From positions 1 to 64,000 of the forward strand of contig JBGCFP010000024.1 in NCBI GenBank assembly GCA_045107005.1: a stretch of DNA of 64,000 nucleotides, read 5' to 3'. Numbering within the stretch: position 1 is the stretch's first letter; every line of letters starts with the position of its first letter. Source of the stretch: JBCCMA01 sp045107005 (lineage in GTDB: Bacteria; Pseudomonadota; Gammaproteobacteria; Steroidobacterales; JBCCMA01). Position numbers and translations under genes: made by a program. Under the pieces are notes generated by a model. That model saw only the letters and a list, made by a program, of their open reading frames with translations, had not been told where the DNA came from and ran no database searches. Shown here piece after piece: positions 17,516 through 25,795 of this stretch.

Positions 17516-17750
17516 TGACAAGGCTGGTTCTGCGACTCACAGACCCTTGCAACAGCGTCGCAACCTGCCGCCCCAAGGTACACGTTCAATATTTTTTCGA
17601 TAAATTCTTTTTTAAAACAATAATTTATATGGACATCAGCGAGCCGCTTGTCACTGCCAGACTTTTGCTGTTGATGCCGATACTGTGCAATACTTGAGCA
17701 TCCAGCGCGACCAACGTCGGGCTACGACTCAGAACCAATCGGCAAACCCT

Positions 17751-18050
17751 ATGAAAACTGTACGCGTTGTCTCATTACTACTCGTCACCGCGCTATCGTC
17801 CGGCTCGCTAGCCTGCGATTTTCACGGGGGCGCGTTCGGTATGAACTGGCGCGACTACGATGAACAGGAAGTCGAAGCACTGATTCGGGCTGCTTACGGA
17901 TCGAAGAGTCAATCGACGGAAACCACAGCAGACGCAAAGCCCGCGTCGCGCCCGGTCTTCTCGAGCTCCGCCGCTCGTGCCGCCGACACCGCAAAAGAGC
18001 GAGTGAGCGACACTGACACCGAATCAAACGATGAGGGCGCTCAGCCTTAA
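17751..18050 (+). CDS. Small secreted protein with CDFHGG motif
   Basis: A 99-residue protein from the ATG at 17751, where the signal peptide begins (MKTVRVVSLLL, cleaved before or after A19-C20). The mature N-terminus starts with CDFHGGAFGMNW, so Cys and His sit at the very start, and could be a metal site or a lipidated cysteine. The remainder is polar, acidic and Ser/Thr/Ala-rich, probably disordered. It lies between the MerC-like gene and the ABC operon, divergent from the former with a Zur-like box in between. No family recognised; a metal-related role is inferred only from context. Confidence 0.6.
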   Translation: MKTVRVVSLLLVTALSSGSLACDFHGGAFGMNWRDYDEQEVEALIRAAYGSKSQSTETTADAKPASRPVFSSSAARAADTAKERVSDTDTESNDEGAQP

Positions 18051-18060
18051 CAGCGCGCCG

Positions 18061-19332
18061 TTAGAACTGGATCGTCATTCCGTCAGAGAGTGATCGCTTC
18101 AGGGCAATCACTGCCGGGATGAGACCGAAGAGTCCGGCAACCACCGAGACGCCCGCGACGACCATCAAGTCGAACCAGCCCGGTAGCAGCGCCAAAGCAC
18201 TCAAATTGAAACGAGACTCGACGGCCGCCTTGAGTAGCCAGCTCGTACCGTAGAGCAGCACCAGACCCAGCACCGATCCGATGAACGCAAGCAATACGGC
18301 TTCGCTGACCAGGAGCCCGATGATGTGCCGTGGTCGCGCACCCACCGATCGCAGTATCGCCATTTCGCGTCGGCGCTCGTTCAAGCTGGTGAGAATCGAC
18401 GTCAGCACGCCCACCAGACCAACGAAAATCACCACGCCGGAAATCGCGGCAAGCGCACGCTCGGCGACCGACATGATCTGCCAAAGCTGGCCGAGCGCAA
18501 CGCCTGGGATCACGGCCTGAAGCGCTTCGCCTCGGTAGGTATTGAGATCGCGCTGGATACGCAGCGTCCGGATTCGCGACGTCGCTCCCAGATACATGGC
18601 CGTCACTTCGTCTGGCTGAAGATCTGGCTCGCGCAGTCGATCCCCTGACACATTGCGCCTACCCGGTGCAGGCGCGCCGTTTTGCCACCCGATGTGAATC
18701 GCTTCGATGGCTGGCAAGCTGACAAAAACAGAGCGATCAACCGGCGTGCCGGTCTCGTTCAATACACCGGTGACGACAAACGGTTTGTCCTTGTGCTCCT
18801 TGAAGCTCGCGCCGCCGGTTCCGTGAGACAGAGTTAGCGAGGTGCCAACGTCGTAGTCAAGCTCGCGAGCGACCCTCGCACCGATAACCAGATCGAACAG
18901 ATCGTCAAAAACCTCCCCGCGCGCCAACGCCAATGAACGCGAATCGCCGAATCGATAGCGCTCAAAGTACTCGCTCGTAGTACCGATGACCCGATAGCCC
19001 CGGTGTGAATCTCCCAGGCTGATTGGCACCGCCCACGCGACGTCCTCGCGATCGCGTATCTCTTGGAACGTTTTCCAACTGACGTTGTTGGTCGCATCGC
19101 CGATTTGGAACACCGAGTAGAGTACGAGATTAATGGCACTTGAGCGCGCCCCAACGATCAAATCGGTACCGGAGATCGTTCGCTCGAAACTTTGGCGTGC
19201 TCCCTGACGCACGTTCTCCACGGCAACGAACAGACCTACCGCCGTTGCAATGGCAAGAATGGTCAACAGTGCCGTCAGGCGACGCGATGCCAGAGACCGG
19301 CTGGCCAGCGACACGATGCGCAGCGAACTCAT
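18061..19332 (-). CDS. FtsX/MacB-type ABC permease of the zinc island
   Basis: A 423-residue permease: TM1 at about residues 18-40, a long periplasmic MacB_PCD-type domain (about 45-280), then three TM helices near 285-305, 335-360 and 385-415, the classic FtsX topology. The cytoplasmic loop ERRREMAILRSVGARPRHI is diagnostic. Its start overlaps the stop of its ATPase by 4 bp. FtsX-like systems usually act on lipoproteins or the envelope rather than pumping solutes. Here it is grouped with DUF3299 and DUF2796 lipoproteins, as in Zrg-type zinc-regulated clusters of Vibrio and relatives (from memory). Confidence 0.88.
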   Translation of the reverse strand: MSSLRIVSLASRSLASRRLTALLTILAIATAVGLFVAVENVRQGARQSFERTISGTDLIVGARSSAINLVLYSVFQIGDATNNVSWKTFQEIRDREDVAWAVPISLGDSHRGYRVIGTTSEYFERYRFGDSRSLALARGEVFDDLFDLVIGARVARELDYDVGTSLTLSHGTGGASFKEHKDKPFVVTGVLNETGTPVDRSVFVSLPAIEAIHIGWQNGAPAPGRRNVSGDRLREPDLQPDEVTAMYLGATSRIRTLRIQRDLNTYRGEALQAVIPGVALGQLWQIMSVAERALAAISGVVIFVGLVGVLTSILTSLNERRREMAILRSVGARPRHIIGLLVSEAVLLAFIGSVLGLVLLYGTSWLLKAAVESRFNLSALALLPGWFDLMVVAGVSVVAGLFGLIPAVIALKRSLSDGMTIQF

Positions 19333-20045
19333 TGTGCGGTGGCAACCAACGAGGCCGACCGATTCAGATCCTCGAGCTCGACGATGCGATCGAAATGGCT
19401 GGCAAGCGCGCGATCATGGCTGACGAAAAGCAGACTGGCATTGGAAGCCCGGCGCTGTTCGTCAAGAAGTTTGATGAAACGATCTCGATTGTCCGCATCG
19501 AGAGCCGATGTGGGTTCGTCCGCGATGATCAGTTCCGGACTGCCAATCAGCGCCCGCGCCACCGCCACGCGCTGTTGCTGACCAACACTGAGCTTATTCA
19601 CCGCCGTGTCCACCACCGCGGCGCTCAAGCCCAAGCGCGTAATCAGATCCACCGCCTCTTGCGCCGGCGCTGAAAAGCGCTCACGGCTAGCCGCGCGTCG
19701 CTTCGCTGAAAACAGGCATGGCAACGTCACGTTATCGAGCACACTTAAATAGGGCAGAAGATTGAACTGCTGGAAAATGACGCCCATGTGATCGACCCTG
19801 AGTCGATCTCGATCCGACGATCGCTGCGCGGCGATATCGACGCCGCTCAACAGTATCCGACCTACGTCAGGCATGATGACGCCGCCAATCAAACCCAGCA
19901 ACGTACTCTTGCCCGACCCGCTGGGTCCGCGCAAAAAAACGCTTTCGCCGCGCCCGACCCGGAAACGGTCAATACCAATCAGTCGACTTTGCTCGTCCCA
20001 TCCGAATTGCACATCCTCAAGTTCAAGGATGGCATCAGTACTCAT
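19329..20045 (-). CDS. LolD/MacB-type ABC ATPase of the zinc island
   Basis: A 238-residue ATPase with Walker A GPSGSGKST, Q-loop GVIFQQFNLLPYLSVLDN, signature LSVGQQQRVAVARAL, Walker B LIIADEPTSALD and H-loop FVSHD. The QFNLLPYLSVLDN stretch places it with LolD/MacB/FtsE-like partners of FtsX-type permeases. It overlaps the permease downstream by 4 bp and the DUF3299 lipoprotein gene upstream by 11 bp, so all are translated from one message. Confidence 0.93.
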   Translation of the reverse strand: MSTDAILELEDVQFGWDEQSRLIGIDRFRVGRGESVFLRGPSGSGKSTLLGLIGGVIMPDVGRILLSGVDIAAQRSSDRDRLRVDHMGVIFQQFNLLPYLSVLDNVTLPCLFSAKRRAASRERFSAPAQEAVDLITRLGLSAAVVDTAVNKLSVGQQQRVAVARALIGSPELIIADEPTSALDADNRDRFIKLLDEQRRASNASLLFVSHDRALASHFDRIVELEDLNRSASLVATAQ

Positions 20046-20679
20046 AAGCCTCGACTTTGCTCAGCGTCAATTCGTAGGCGCTGTCAGCCAGTTCGGAGTT
20101 GTACTCACCGGTTTTGATCACGCCTTCGACCCAAACGGGGTCATAAATATTGGCAATGTTCGCACCAGAGTCCGCTTTCACGTACACGATCTGATTTGGC
20201 GGTGGCGGTGGTGTATGCAAACACGCGCCGAAGTACGGCACCAGCAAAAATTCCTGATAAGTGGCGTCGGCGCTAAAGTCAAAGGGCACCACGTAGCCCG
20301 GCAGGCGGACCAGCGCGCCATCCAGTTTGCTCACCACGTTGAACGTGCCAATTTGATCCATCGTGTCGCCGGCACTGCCTTCGACCACTGCGGCGACCAA
20401 GTCGCTCGCGTCTGATTCCGCATCCGCAGATGCCTCAGACCTTTTCTGATTCATTTCCTTGTAGAAGTTGGCATAGAGGTCCGCCAACCTCTCTTCCTCA
20501 CCTTCGGGCATCAATTGTTCCCAGGTGATTTCGACCGGCTCGCTCGGCTCGGCCTTGGCCGTGACTATCGGCTCCATCTCTTTATCTGGTTGCGCGCTGT
20601 CTTGCTGATCGTCGACAGGCGCACTGCAGCCGGTGATGCCAAGCGTCAGCATCAAACACAAGCAGACCGATATTTTCAT
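20035..20679 (-). CDS. DUF3299 lipoprotein
   Basis: A 214-residue lipoprotein: signal peptide with lipobox ITGC (C18), an acidic linker, then a DUF3299 domain in the second half with LPGYVVPFDF and the conserved FGACLHTPPPPPNQIVYV stretch, whose Cys and His form a plausible metal site. A GAGG ribosome binding site precedes the ATG. It sits between the DUF2796 lipoprotein gene and the ABC genes. In Zrg-like clusters the same set is zinc-regulated; the protein probably works in the periplasm with the transporter. Biochemical role unknown. Confidence 0.85.
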   Translation of the reverse strand: MKISVCLCLMLTLGITGCSAPVDDQQDSAQPDKEMEPIVTAKAEPSEPVEITWEQLMPEGEEERLADLYANFYKEMNQKRSEASADAESDASDLVAAVVEGSAGDTMDQIGTFNVVSKLDGALVRLPGYVVPFDFSADATYQEFLLVPYFGACLHTPPPPPNQIVYVKADSGANIANIYDPVWVEGVIKTGEYNSELADSAYELTLSKVEAYEY

Positions 20680-20691
20680 GAACGCCTCAAT

Positions 20692-21426
20692 TTATCGTGG
20701 AAAGTCGATATCGTGGTTATCGGGAGTTAACGCCATCGTGCGCTGACTGTTTTGATCCAGAATGACCGTGTCGAGTTCCTCAATGCGGGGAAAAAACTCG
20801 AAAACGCTCACAGCCAATCGCTCAATGCGATCGGGCGACTGACAATCGAATGCGTATTCGACGACCACATCACGATGCGTGTCGGTGGATTCTGCGTGCT
20901 CGTCGTGATGATCGTCGTCGGCGTGTTCGTCCTGGGCGTGCAGTTCGAACGGCAAGCGCGACTGGCTCGTGCTCTGTTCACGCGCCTTGCAGCCAGCTTG
21001 CTCATTGATCGAGAAAAGGCGCATCGGTTGAGCGAGTAATGCTTCGACATCGCGCGCCGTGGTTTCTTCTTCCTCATTGCGGGGCGCGTGCTCGAAGCCG
21101 GTCAGGTTGTAGACCGGCGTATCGAGCTCGATAAACAACGTTTTTCCTTCCAGTGCGACAGCGAGCTTTGCGTCGCCGTGCAGATGCGCACCGACCTGGC
21201 GCCGTTCGTCGTCTGCATGGTCGTCGTGCTGCGCGTCTTCCGGATGGTCGTCGTCATGGTCATCGTTGTGGTCATCGGACTCGTGATCATCCGTCCCATT
21301 GGCCTCCACGCTCGCCGACGCCGGCGACAGTTCGTCCTCGTGAGCGTCATCAGGGTGGGATTCGCCGCAACCCGAGCAGGCAATGACTGCTCCCGCGAGC
21401 AGCAATGTCTTTAAGGTTATGTTCAC
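20692..21426 (-). CDS. DUF2796 (ZrgA-like) His/Asp-rich zinc-binding lipoprotein
   Basis: The real start is probably the GTG at 21426, with CGAGGT seven bases upstream; it gives a signal peptide ending in a lipobox (CSGC, about residue 18). The 244-residue product has two histidine/aspartate-rich tracts (about residues 25-65 and 165-185) and DUF2796 features: GAHLHGDAKLAVALEG, the segment TPVYNLTGFEHAPRN, and a C-terminal FFPRIEELD motif. DUF2796 proteins such as Vibrio ZrgA are zinc-regulated periplasmic zinc binders. This is the first gene of the four-gene operon, divergent from the COG0523 GTPase, with a Zur-like box in the shared region. Confidence 0.87.
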   Translation of the reverse strand: MNITLKTLLLAGAVIACSGCGESHPDDAHEDELSPASASVEANGTDDHESDDHNDDHDDDHPEDAQHDDHADDERRQVGAHLHGDAKLAVALEGKTLFIELDTPVYNLTGFEHAPRNEEEETTARDVEALLAQPMRLFSINEQAGCKAREQSTSQSRLPFELHAQDEHADDDHHDEHAESTDTHRDVVVEYAFDCQSPDRIERLAVSVFEFFPRIEELDTVILDQNSQRTMALTPDNHDIDFPR

Positions 21427-21765
21427 TGGATGACCTCGCGCTCGAATAGACAAAGACCGGTGGCACCAAACGTTCTGCGTATCGACTTGCGATGCAACGG
21501 CATTCACCGCGCCACCAGCCGCTAGCTGGCGCAAAGTGTAAGCGAATGCCGGCGATGCGCAAACCAATGGCTGAAGCGGGCGGGACACAACGGTGTCGTT
21601 TTCGGGTGTTCGAGTGCTGGCGTCGCGACCGCGGGAGAGGCGTCGGATCAGACGTTCACCAGCGCGAATCGATCGACCCGCTATACAAAATCGGGCAACG
21701 GCAGTCCGCGCAAAACTCCAATTGATATGTTATAACATTTTGATGTTCGTCACCGCGAGATTCCG
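21427..21765. promoter_or_regulatory. Divergent control region with a near-perfect Zur box
   Basis: ATGTTATAACAT at 21727-21738 is a perfect 12-bp palindrome identical to the core of the gammaproteobacterial Zur box. It lies 27 bp upstream of the COG0523 GTPase start and about 300 bp upstream of the DUF2796 operon. The remaining sequence towards 21427 shows no gene that I can support. Confidence 0.75.
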
Positions 21766-22986
21766 ATGTCCACGTCCGCTACGTCACTTTCCCGGCTTCC
21801 AGTCACCGTCCTGTCCGGCTTTCTGGGCGCAGGCAAGACTACGGTCCTCAGCCATATTCTGAATAACCGTGAAGGCAAAAAGGTGGCCGTGATCGTTAAC
21901 GACATGAGCGAGATCAACATCGACTCGGCCATCGTGCGTAACGAGGTCTCCTTGAATCGAAGCGAAGAGAAGCTCGTTGAAATGAGCAACGGGTGCATTT
22001 GCTGCACGCTACGGGAAGACTTGCTCGAGGAAGTGACCAAGCTGGCAAAAGACGGCCGGTTCGAATATCTGCTGATCGAATCCACCGGCATCTCCGAGCC
22101 GCTACCCGTGGCCGAGACGTTCACGTTCGCTGACGAAGACGGCGTATCTCTATCCGATGTCGCTCGGCTCGATACGATGGTAACCGTCGTCGACGCAGTC
22201 AATTTTTTAAAAGATTACGAAGCTGCCGAATCTCTCCAGGACAGCGGCGAATCCCTGGGGGATGACGACGAGCGCAGCGTGTCCGATCTGCTGGTCGATC
22301 AGGTGGAATTTGCCAACGTCATTCTGATCAGCAAGACCGATCTGGTGGACGACGCGCAGATTGAGCGACTGACCGCTATCCTGCGCACGCTCAACACCGA
22401 CGCCCGGATCGTGCACATTGCAAACGGCAACGTGGACGCTGACGCTGTGCTGAGCACACAGCTGTTCGACTTTGAACAGGCACGACAGGCTCCGGGATGG
22501 TTGAAGAAAATGCGCGGCGATCACATCCCGGAGACCGAGGAATACGGCATTAGCAGTTTCACCTACTTGAGGCGCCGTCCGTTTCATCCCGAGAAGTTTC
22601 ACCGGTTCCTTCACCAAACCGAAGACTACGGCAAGCTCATTCGTTCCAAAGGCTATTTCTGGTTGGCCACGCGGCCGCGGTACGCCGCGAGCTGGAGTCA
22701 GGCAGGTGGCATTGCGCGGTACGGATTTGCGGGCATGTTCTGGAAAGCCGTGCCCCGCTCCAACTGGCCGACAGACGAGGAAACGCTGGCGTCCATCGAA
22801 TCGCAGTGGGACGAACCGTTTGGCGATATGCGTCAGGAACTGGTGTTCATCGGCCAAGGGCTCGACAAAGAGGCCATGATCAGCGCGCTGGACGCCTGCC
22901 TGTTGTCCGAAGAGGACGTACTGCGCGGCCAGGAATTCTGGCGAACGCTACCCGACCCATTTCCAGCCTGGGAGGAAGAACAATGA
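21766..22986 (+). CDS. COG0523 GTPase, zinc metallochaperone type (ZigA/YeiR-like)
   Basis: A 406-residue G3E P-loop GTPase of the CobW/COG0523 family. Walker A GFLGAGKTT is at 18-26, the metal-binding CxCC motif CICC is at 77-80, Walker B region LIESTGISEP is near 105, and the base-recognition SKTDLV is near 187. A CobW C-terminal domain occupies about 255-395. Zur-regulated members deliver zinc to essential enzymes during zinc limitation. Here a perfect Zur-box core lies 27 bp upstream. The end overlaps a truncated DUF1826 gene by 4 bp; COG0523-DUF1826 pairs are usual in zinc regulons. Confidence 0.93.
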   Translation: MSTSATSLSRLPVTVLSGFLGAGKTTVLSHILNNREGKKVAVIVNDMSEINIDSAIVRNEVSLNRSEEKLVEMSNGCICCTLREDLLEEVTKLAKDGRFEYLLIESTGISEPLPVAETFTFADEDGVSLSDVARLDTMVTVVDAVNFLKDYEAAESLQDSGESLGDDDERSVSDLLVDQVEFANVILISKTDLVDDAQIERLTAILRTLNTDARIVHIANGNVDADAVLSTQLFDFEQARQAPGWLKKMRGDHIPETEEYGISSFTYLRRRPFHPEKFHRFLHQTEDYGKLIRSKGYFWLATRPRYAASWSQAGGIARYGFAGMFWKAVPRSNWPTDEETLASIESQWDEPFGDMRQELVFIGQGLDKEAMISALDACLLSEEDVLRGQEFWRTLPDPFPAWEEEQ

Positions 22987-23160
22987 TGACCAACAGCGAG
23001 ACTGCGCTTGCTTCACCAGCGCTCAATGTCATGCAACGTGTTGCGGTCAAAGGCACCGACCCATCGACACTCGCAAGCGTTTACGAAGAACACGTCGGCA
23101 TTGCCGTTTGGCAGCGACCGGTCGCTGATCGTTTACGTGCCGCCGTGGACGCTATCACTG
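22983..23160 (+). pseudogene. 5' fragment of a DUF1826 gene
   Basis: The reading frame starts with an ATGA overlap on the COG0523 stop and encodes about 59 residues that look like the N-terminus of DUF1826, with VYEEHVGIAVWQRPV as the recognisable part. At about 23161 the frame runs into a tandem TGCAGGAGGGTC repeat and a 241-bp inverted-repeat element and loses all similarity, ending at 23267. Intact family members are around 200 residues. The rest of the gene is not in the window. Confidence 0.7.
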
Positions 23161-23243
23161 TGCAGGAGGTGCAGAGACCAAAGTGCAGGAGGGTCGGCTG
23201 TGCAGGAGGGTCCTGTGCAGGAGGGTCAGGGTGCAGGAGGGTC
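23161..23243. repeat. Tandem array of a 15-17 bp TGCAGGAGGGTC unit
   Basis: One variant copy at 23161 and four exact copies of TGCAGGAGGGTC at 23184, 23201, 23216 and 23232, spaced 15-17 bp. The last copy runs directly into the terminal inverted repeat of the adjacent element, so the unit may be a multiplied element end. Too short and too regular in its core to be CRISPR. Confidence 0.85.
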
Positions 23244-23479
23244 AGACCAACGAAAACCCTGCTATGACAGCGGCGAGTTGCTTAGATGCCCGTTTTCAGA
23301 CCTTAAATCGCGTTTTCGTGGCCAAAAACGAAGCCTAAGCAATGCGCGGTAGAAATTGGCTAGTGTCAATGGCGAACGTTAGAAGCCCGTTTCGTAGCTA
23401 AAAACAGACTGTAAGAGCTCAAGAACGCGTTTTAAGGCTTTCGACTCTGTAAAAAACGGGCTAATCCTTGGTCTGACCC
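23239..23479. mobile_element. 241-bp MITE/REP-like element with 12-bp terminal inverted repeats
   Basis: GGGTCAGACCAA at 23239-23250 is repeated exactly as its reverse complement TTGGTCTGACCC at 23468-23479. The interior is non-coding, poorer in GC than its flanks and contains degenerate internal inverted repeats (CCCGTTTTCAG against CTGTAAAAAACGGG). No transposase is inside or adjacent. GGGTCAGA-type ends are familiar from REP-like elements mobilised by Y1 (RAYT) transposases in Gammaproteobacteria; that link is inferred. Confidence 0.7.
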
Positions 23480-23887
23480 CCTCACCCCGCAACGTTTAGC
23501 GAAGGTCAGTTCGGTCATTACATCAACTCGCTTGAGGGCGTCGACTACGGTCCTATGACCATCGAAGACATCACCATGATGGACTCGGACGGCGACGGCG
23601 TCTCGGACGCGATGGACAACTGCCTGGATGTCCCGAACGCGGACCAGCGAGATAGCGATGGTGACGGCTTCGGAAATCGCTGCGACGCGGATCTGAACAA
23701 CGACTGTACCGTCAACGTAGTGGACCTTGGGTTGCTGCGTTCGGTCTTTTTCACCAACGACGCCGACGCGGATTTCTCTGGTGACGGCATTGTTAACGTC
23801 GTGGATCTTGGTTTGTTCCGATCGCTGTTCTTCCAGGTTCCGGGACCGAGCGGGCAGCCAAACTCGTGCGGTTGCCAAATCGAATAG
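23480..23887 (+). pseudogene. 3' fragment of a thrombospondin-3/dockerin secreted protein gene
   Basis: An ATG at 23555 gives 110 residues, but the frame is open and protein-like from about 23487 (ATFSEGQFGHYINSLEG), with no signal peptide or start. This is therefore the C-terminal end of a larger secreted protein cut by the adjacent element. It holds a thrombospondin type-3 calcium repeat (DSDGDGVSDAMDNC, then DSDGDGFGNRCD), two dockerin-like repeats (VNVVDLGLLRSVFF and VNVVDLGLFRSLFF) and the PGPSG-to-Cys tail shared with the proteins at 52429 and 55599. Confidence 0.75.
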
Positions 23888-23932
23888 CACAGATGACCGG
23901 CGCTTGACGCTGGCTTGGAAGCAGCTTTAACA

Positions 23933-23965
23933 CCACGGTCGCCGGCGCCTGCGAGGCGGCCGTGG
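23933..23965 (+). terminator. Hairpin downstream of the dockerin fragment
   Basis: An 11-bp stem with one mismatch (CCACGGTCGCC / GGCGGCCGTGG) and an 11-nt loop, 45 bp after the stop codon. No T-run follows, so this is a possible rather than classic terminator. Confidence 0.4.
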
Positions 23966-24100
23966 GTGCCAAGGGCATAGATCATCAAACACAGCGACCT
24001 CAAACGCAGCTGAAAAAACCGCGCTCAATGGCTATGATAGCAGGCTGCAGTGACCGCGCGTGGCGACGCTGCTTCCATTTGCTAAAGAACAGAGCGCCAT

Positions 24101-24805
24101 ATGCAAACGTCTGACCTGACTCCTCGCGAATACTGGGCCGAGATCAAGAAAAATCCAAACCGGGCCAAATTCGGCTTTGGCGAGAAAGCGGCGCTGATCA
24201 ACATTGATTTGCAGCGCGCCTACACGGATACCGACACATTCAAAACCGCGTATCAGACTGACCCCAACCAACTCGACTACGTGAACTCGCTGTCGGCGTT
24301 AGCGCGTTCGAAGAACATGCCGGTGATCTGGACATACGTGGCGTACATGGACAATGCCGACGATGCCGGCGTGTGGGGCACGCGCACCAATACACCCGAC
24401 TCGCTGCAGAACATCAACGAAGACTCGGAGCGCTCGCAGCTGGATCCCCGACTGTCGATTGATCGCAGCCGTGATGCAGTGATCAACAAACGCATGGCCA
24501 ATGTCTTCCACGACACGCTGATCACGTCGCTGTTGGTCTGGCACAAAGTGGATACGGTCATTCTTACCGGCGGCAGCACGTCCGGGTGCGTACGTGCATC
24601 GTGCGTGGCCTCACTCTCACACGGCTACCGCACCATTGTTCCGGAAGAGTGCGTCGCCGATAAGCATGAGATTCCGCACTTTGCCAACCTGTGCGACATG
24701 ATGCTCAAATACGCCGACGTCGAACCGTACGCGGCGGTCAAACACTGGTTCGAAGAACACCCCGGCTGCAAGCCTGTTCGCGATGCGCGCGGCTGCCCTT
24801 TCTAA
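24101..24805 (+). CDS. Cysteine hydrolase, isochorismatase fold (N-carbamoylsarcosine-amidase-like)
   Basis: A 234-residue cytosolic enzyme with the catalytic triad of the isochorismatase-like hydrolases: D in INIDLQRAY (about residue 36), K in AVINKRMANVF (about 130) and the nucleophile C in GGSTSGCVRAS (about 166). The length and the N-terminal extension resemble N-carbamoylsarcosine amidohydrolase and related ureido-acid or maleamate hydrolases. It is followed 66 bp downstream by two NodB-fold enzymes, so the set probably degrades a cyclic imide, ureide or similar nitrogen compound (inference). Confidence 0.82.
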   Translation: MQTSDLTPREYWAEIKKNPNRAKFGFGEKAALINIDLQRAYTDTDTFKTAYQTDPNQLDYVNSLSALARSKNMPVIWTYVAYMDNADDAGVWGTRTNTPDSLQNINEDSERSQLDPRLSIDRSRDAVINKRMANVFHDTLITSLLVWHKVDTVILTGGSTSGCVRASCVASLSHGYRTIVPEECVADKHEIPHFANLCDMMLKYADVEPYAAVKHWFEEHPGCKPVRDARGCPF

Positions 24806-24871
24806 TGAACCATCCTGCTACCACAGCCTTTGCATGCGCCTGACACGACGCGCAAGGCAGGAGTAAACCCA

Positions 24872-25795
24872 ATGCGTTCAGACCCCGGCCTCTACCACTA
24901 TTGGCCGTACGAGAATCGACCGAAGATTTCGTGGCCAAAGGGTGCACGAGTTGCCTTTTGGGTCGCGCCGAACATAGAGTTTTACGAGCTGGATCCAGCC
25001 GTCAACCCGCATCGTCAGCCGTGGCCCAAACCGGTGCCGGACGTGCACGGCTACGGGACACGTGACTACGGCAACCGGGTCGGTCACATGCGGCTGATGC
25101 AAGTGCTCGACAAATACAACGTACGCGGCTCGATTTCGCTGTCGACGGCGCTTTGCGATCATCATCCGGAGATCATCAGGATGTGCGCCGAGCGGGATTG
25201 GGAATTCTTCAGCCACGGCATCTACAACACGCGCTACACCTACGGCATGGATGAACAACAGGAGCGTCAGGTCATCGAAGAGGCGATGGAGACGATTCTC
25301 AAGCACACCGGCAAACCCTGTGCCGGCTACCTGGCACCGGCGCTCACGCATACCGAACGCACGATGGATCTGTTCGCTGAGGCGGGCGGTCGTTACACCT
25401 GTGATCTTTTTCACGACGACCAGCCCTCGCCGGTCAACGTCCGTTCGGGCAAGAAATTTATCTCGGTACCCTATTCACTGGAGATGAACGACACCATCGT
25501 TTATGTCGTAAACAAGATTGAACCACGGCGCTACGGCGAGATGCTCAAGGCCAACTTCGATCGTCTCTACGCCGAAGGCGCCGATAATCCCGTCGTCATG
25601 TGCATCCCGCTGCACGCCTATCAGGTGTCACACCCACACCGCCTCAGGGCGTTCGAAGAGGCGTTGGAATACATTACCGGTCACAGCGACGTATGGGTCA
25701 CCACCGGGCGGGAAATTGCCGAACACTGGATCGAGCATCACTACGATGCGGCCGTTGCCGACATTGCGACGCGCGGCCAAGGGGGCGCGGCATGA
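24872..25795 (+). CDS. NodB-fold hydrolase, PuuE/cyclic-imide-hydrolase-like (copy 1)
   Basis: A 307-residue polysaccharide-deacetylase-fold protein. The start is ATG 24872, preceded by CAGGAG at 24858-24863. Landmarks: GTRDYGNRVGHMRLMQVLDKY (about 61-81), SHGIYNTRYTYGM (about 114-126), and PLHAYQVSHPHR near the C-terminus. These match the PuuE allantoinase/cyclic-imide hydrolase branch, which has the NodB fold but acts on small cyclic amides rather than polysaccharide. It overlaps the next gene, a diverged paralogue, by 4 bp. The pair may form a heteromer or act on successive substrates. Confidence 0.8.
   Translation: MRSDPGLYHYWPYENRPKISWPKGARVAFWVAPNIEFYELDPAVNPHRQPWPKPVPDVHGYGTRDYGNRVGHMRLMQVLDKYNVRGSISLSTALCDHHPEIIRMCAERDWEFFSHGIYNTRYTYGMDEQQERQVIEEAMETILKHTGKPCAGYLAPALTHTERTMDLFAEAGGRYTCDLFHDDQPSPVNVRSGKKFISVPYSLEMNDTIVYVVNKIEPRRYGEMLKANFDRLYAEGADNPVVMCIPLHAYQVSHPHRLRAFEEALEYITGHSDVWVTTGREIAEHWIEHHYDAAVADIATRGQGGAA

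Noticed and set aside
17033..18050. Mercury resistance locus
   Set aside because: Only a MerC-like protein is present; no merA, merR, merT or merP, and the promoter carries a Zur-like site.
23161..23243. Short CRISPR array
   Set aside because: Repeat units are only 12 bp with 3-5 bp between them, no spacers of CRISPR length and no cas genes.
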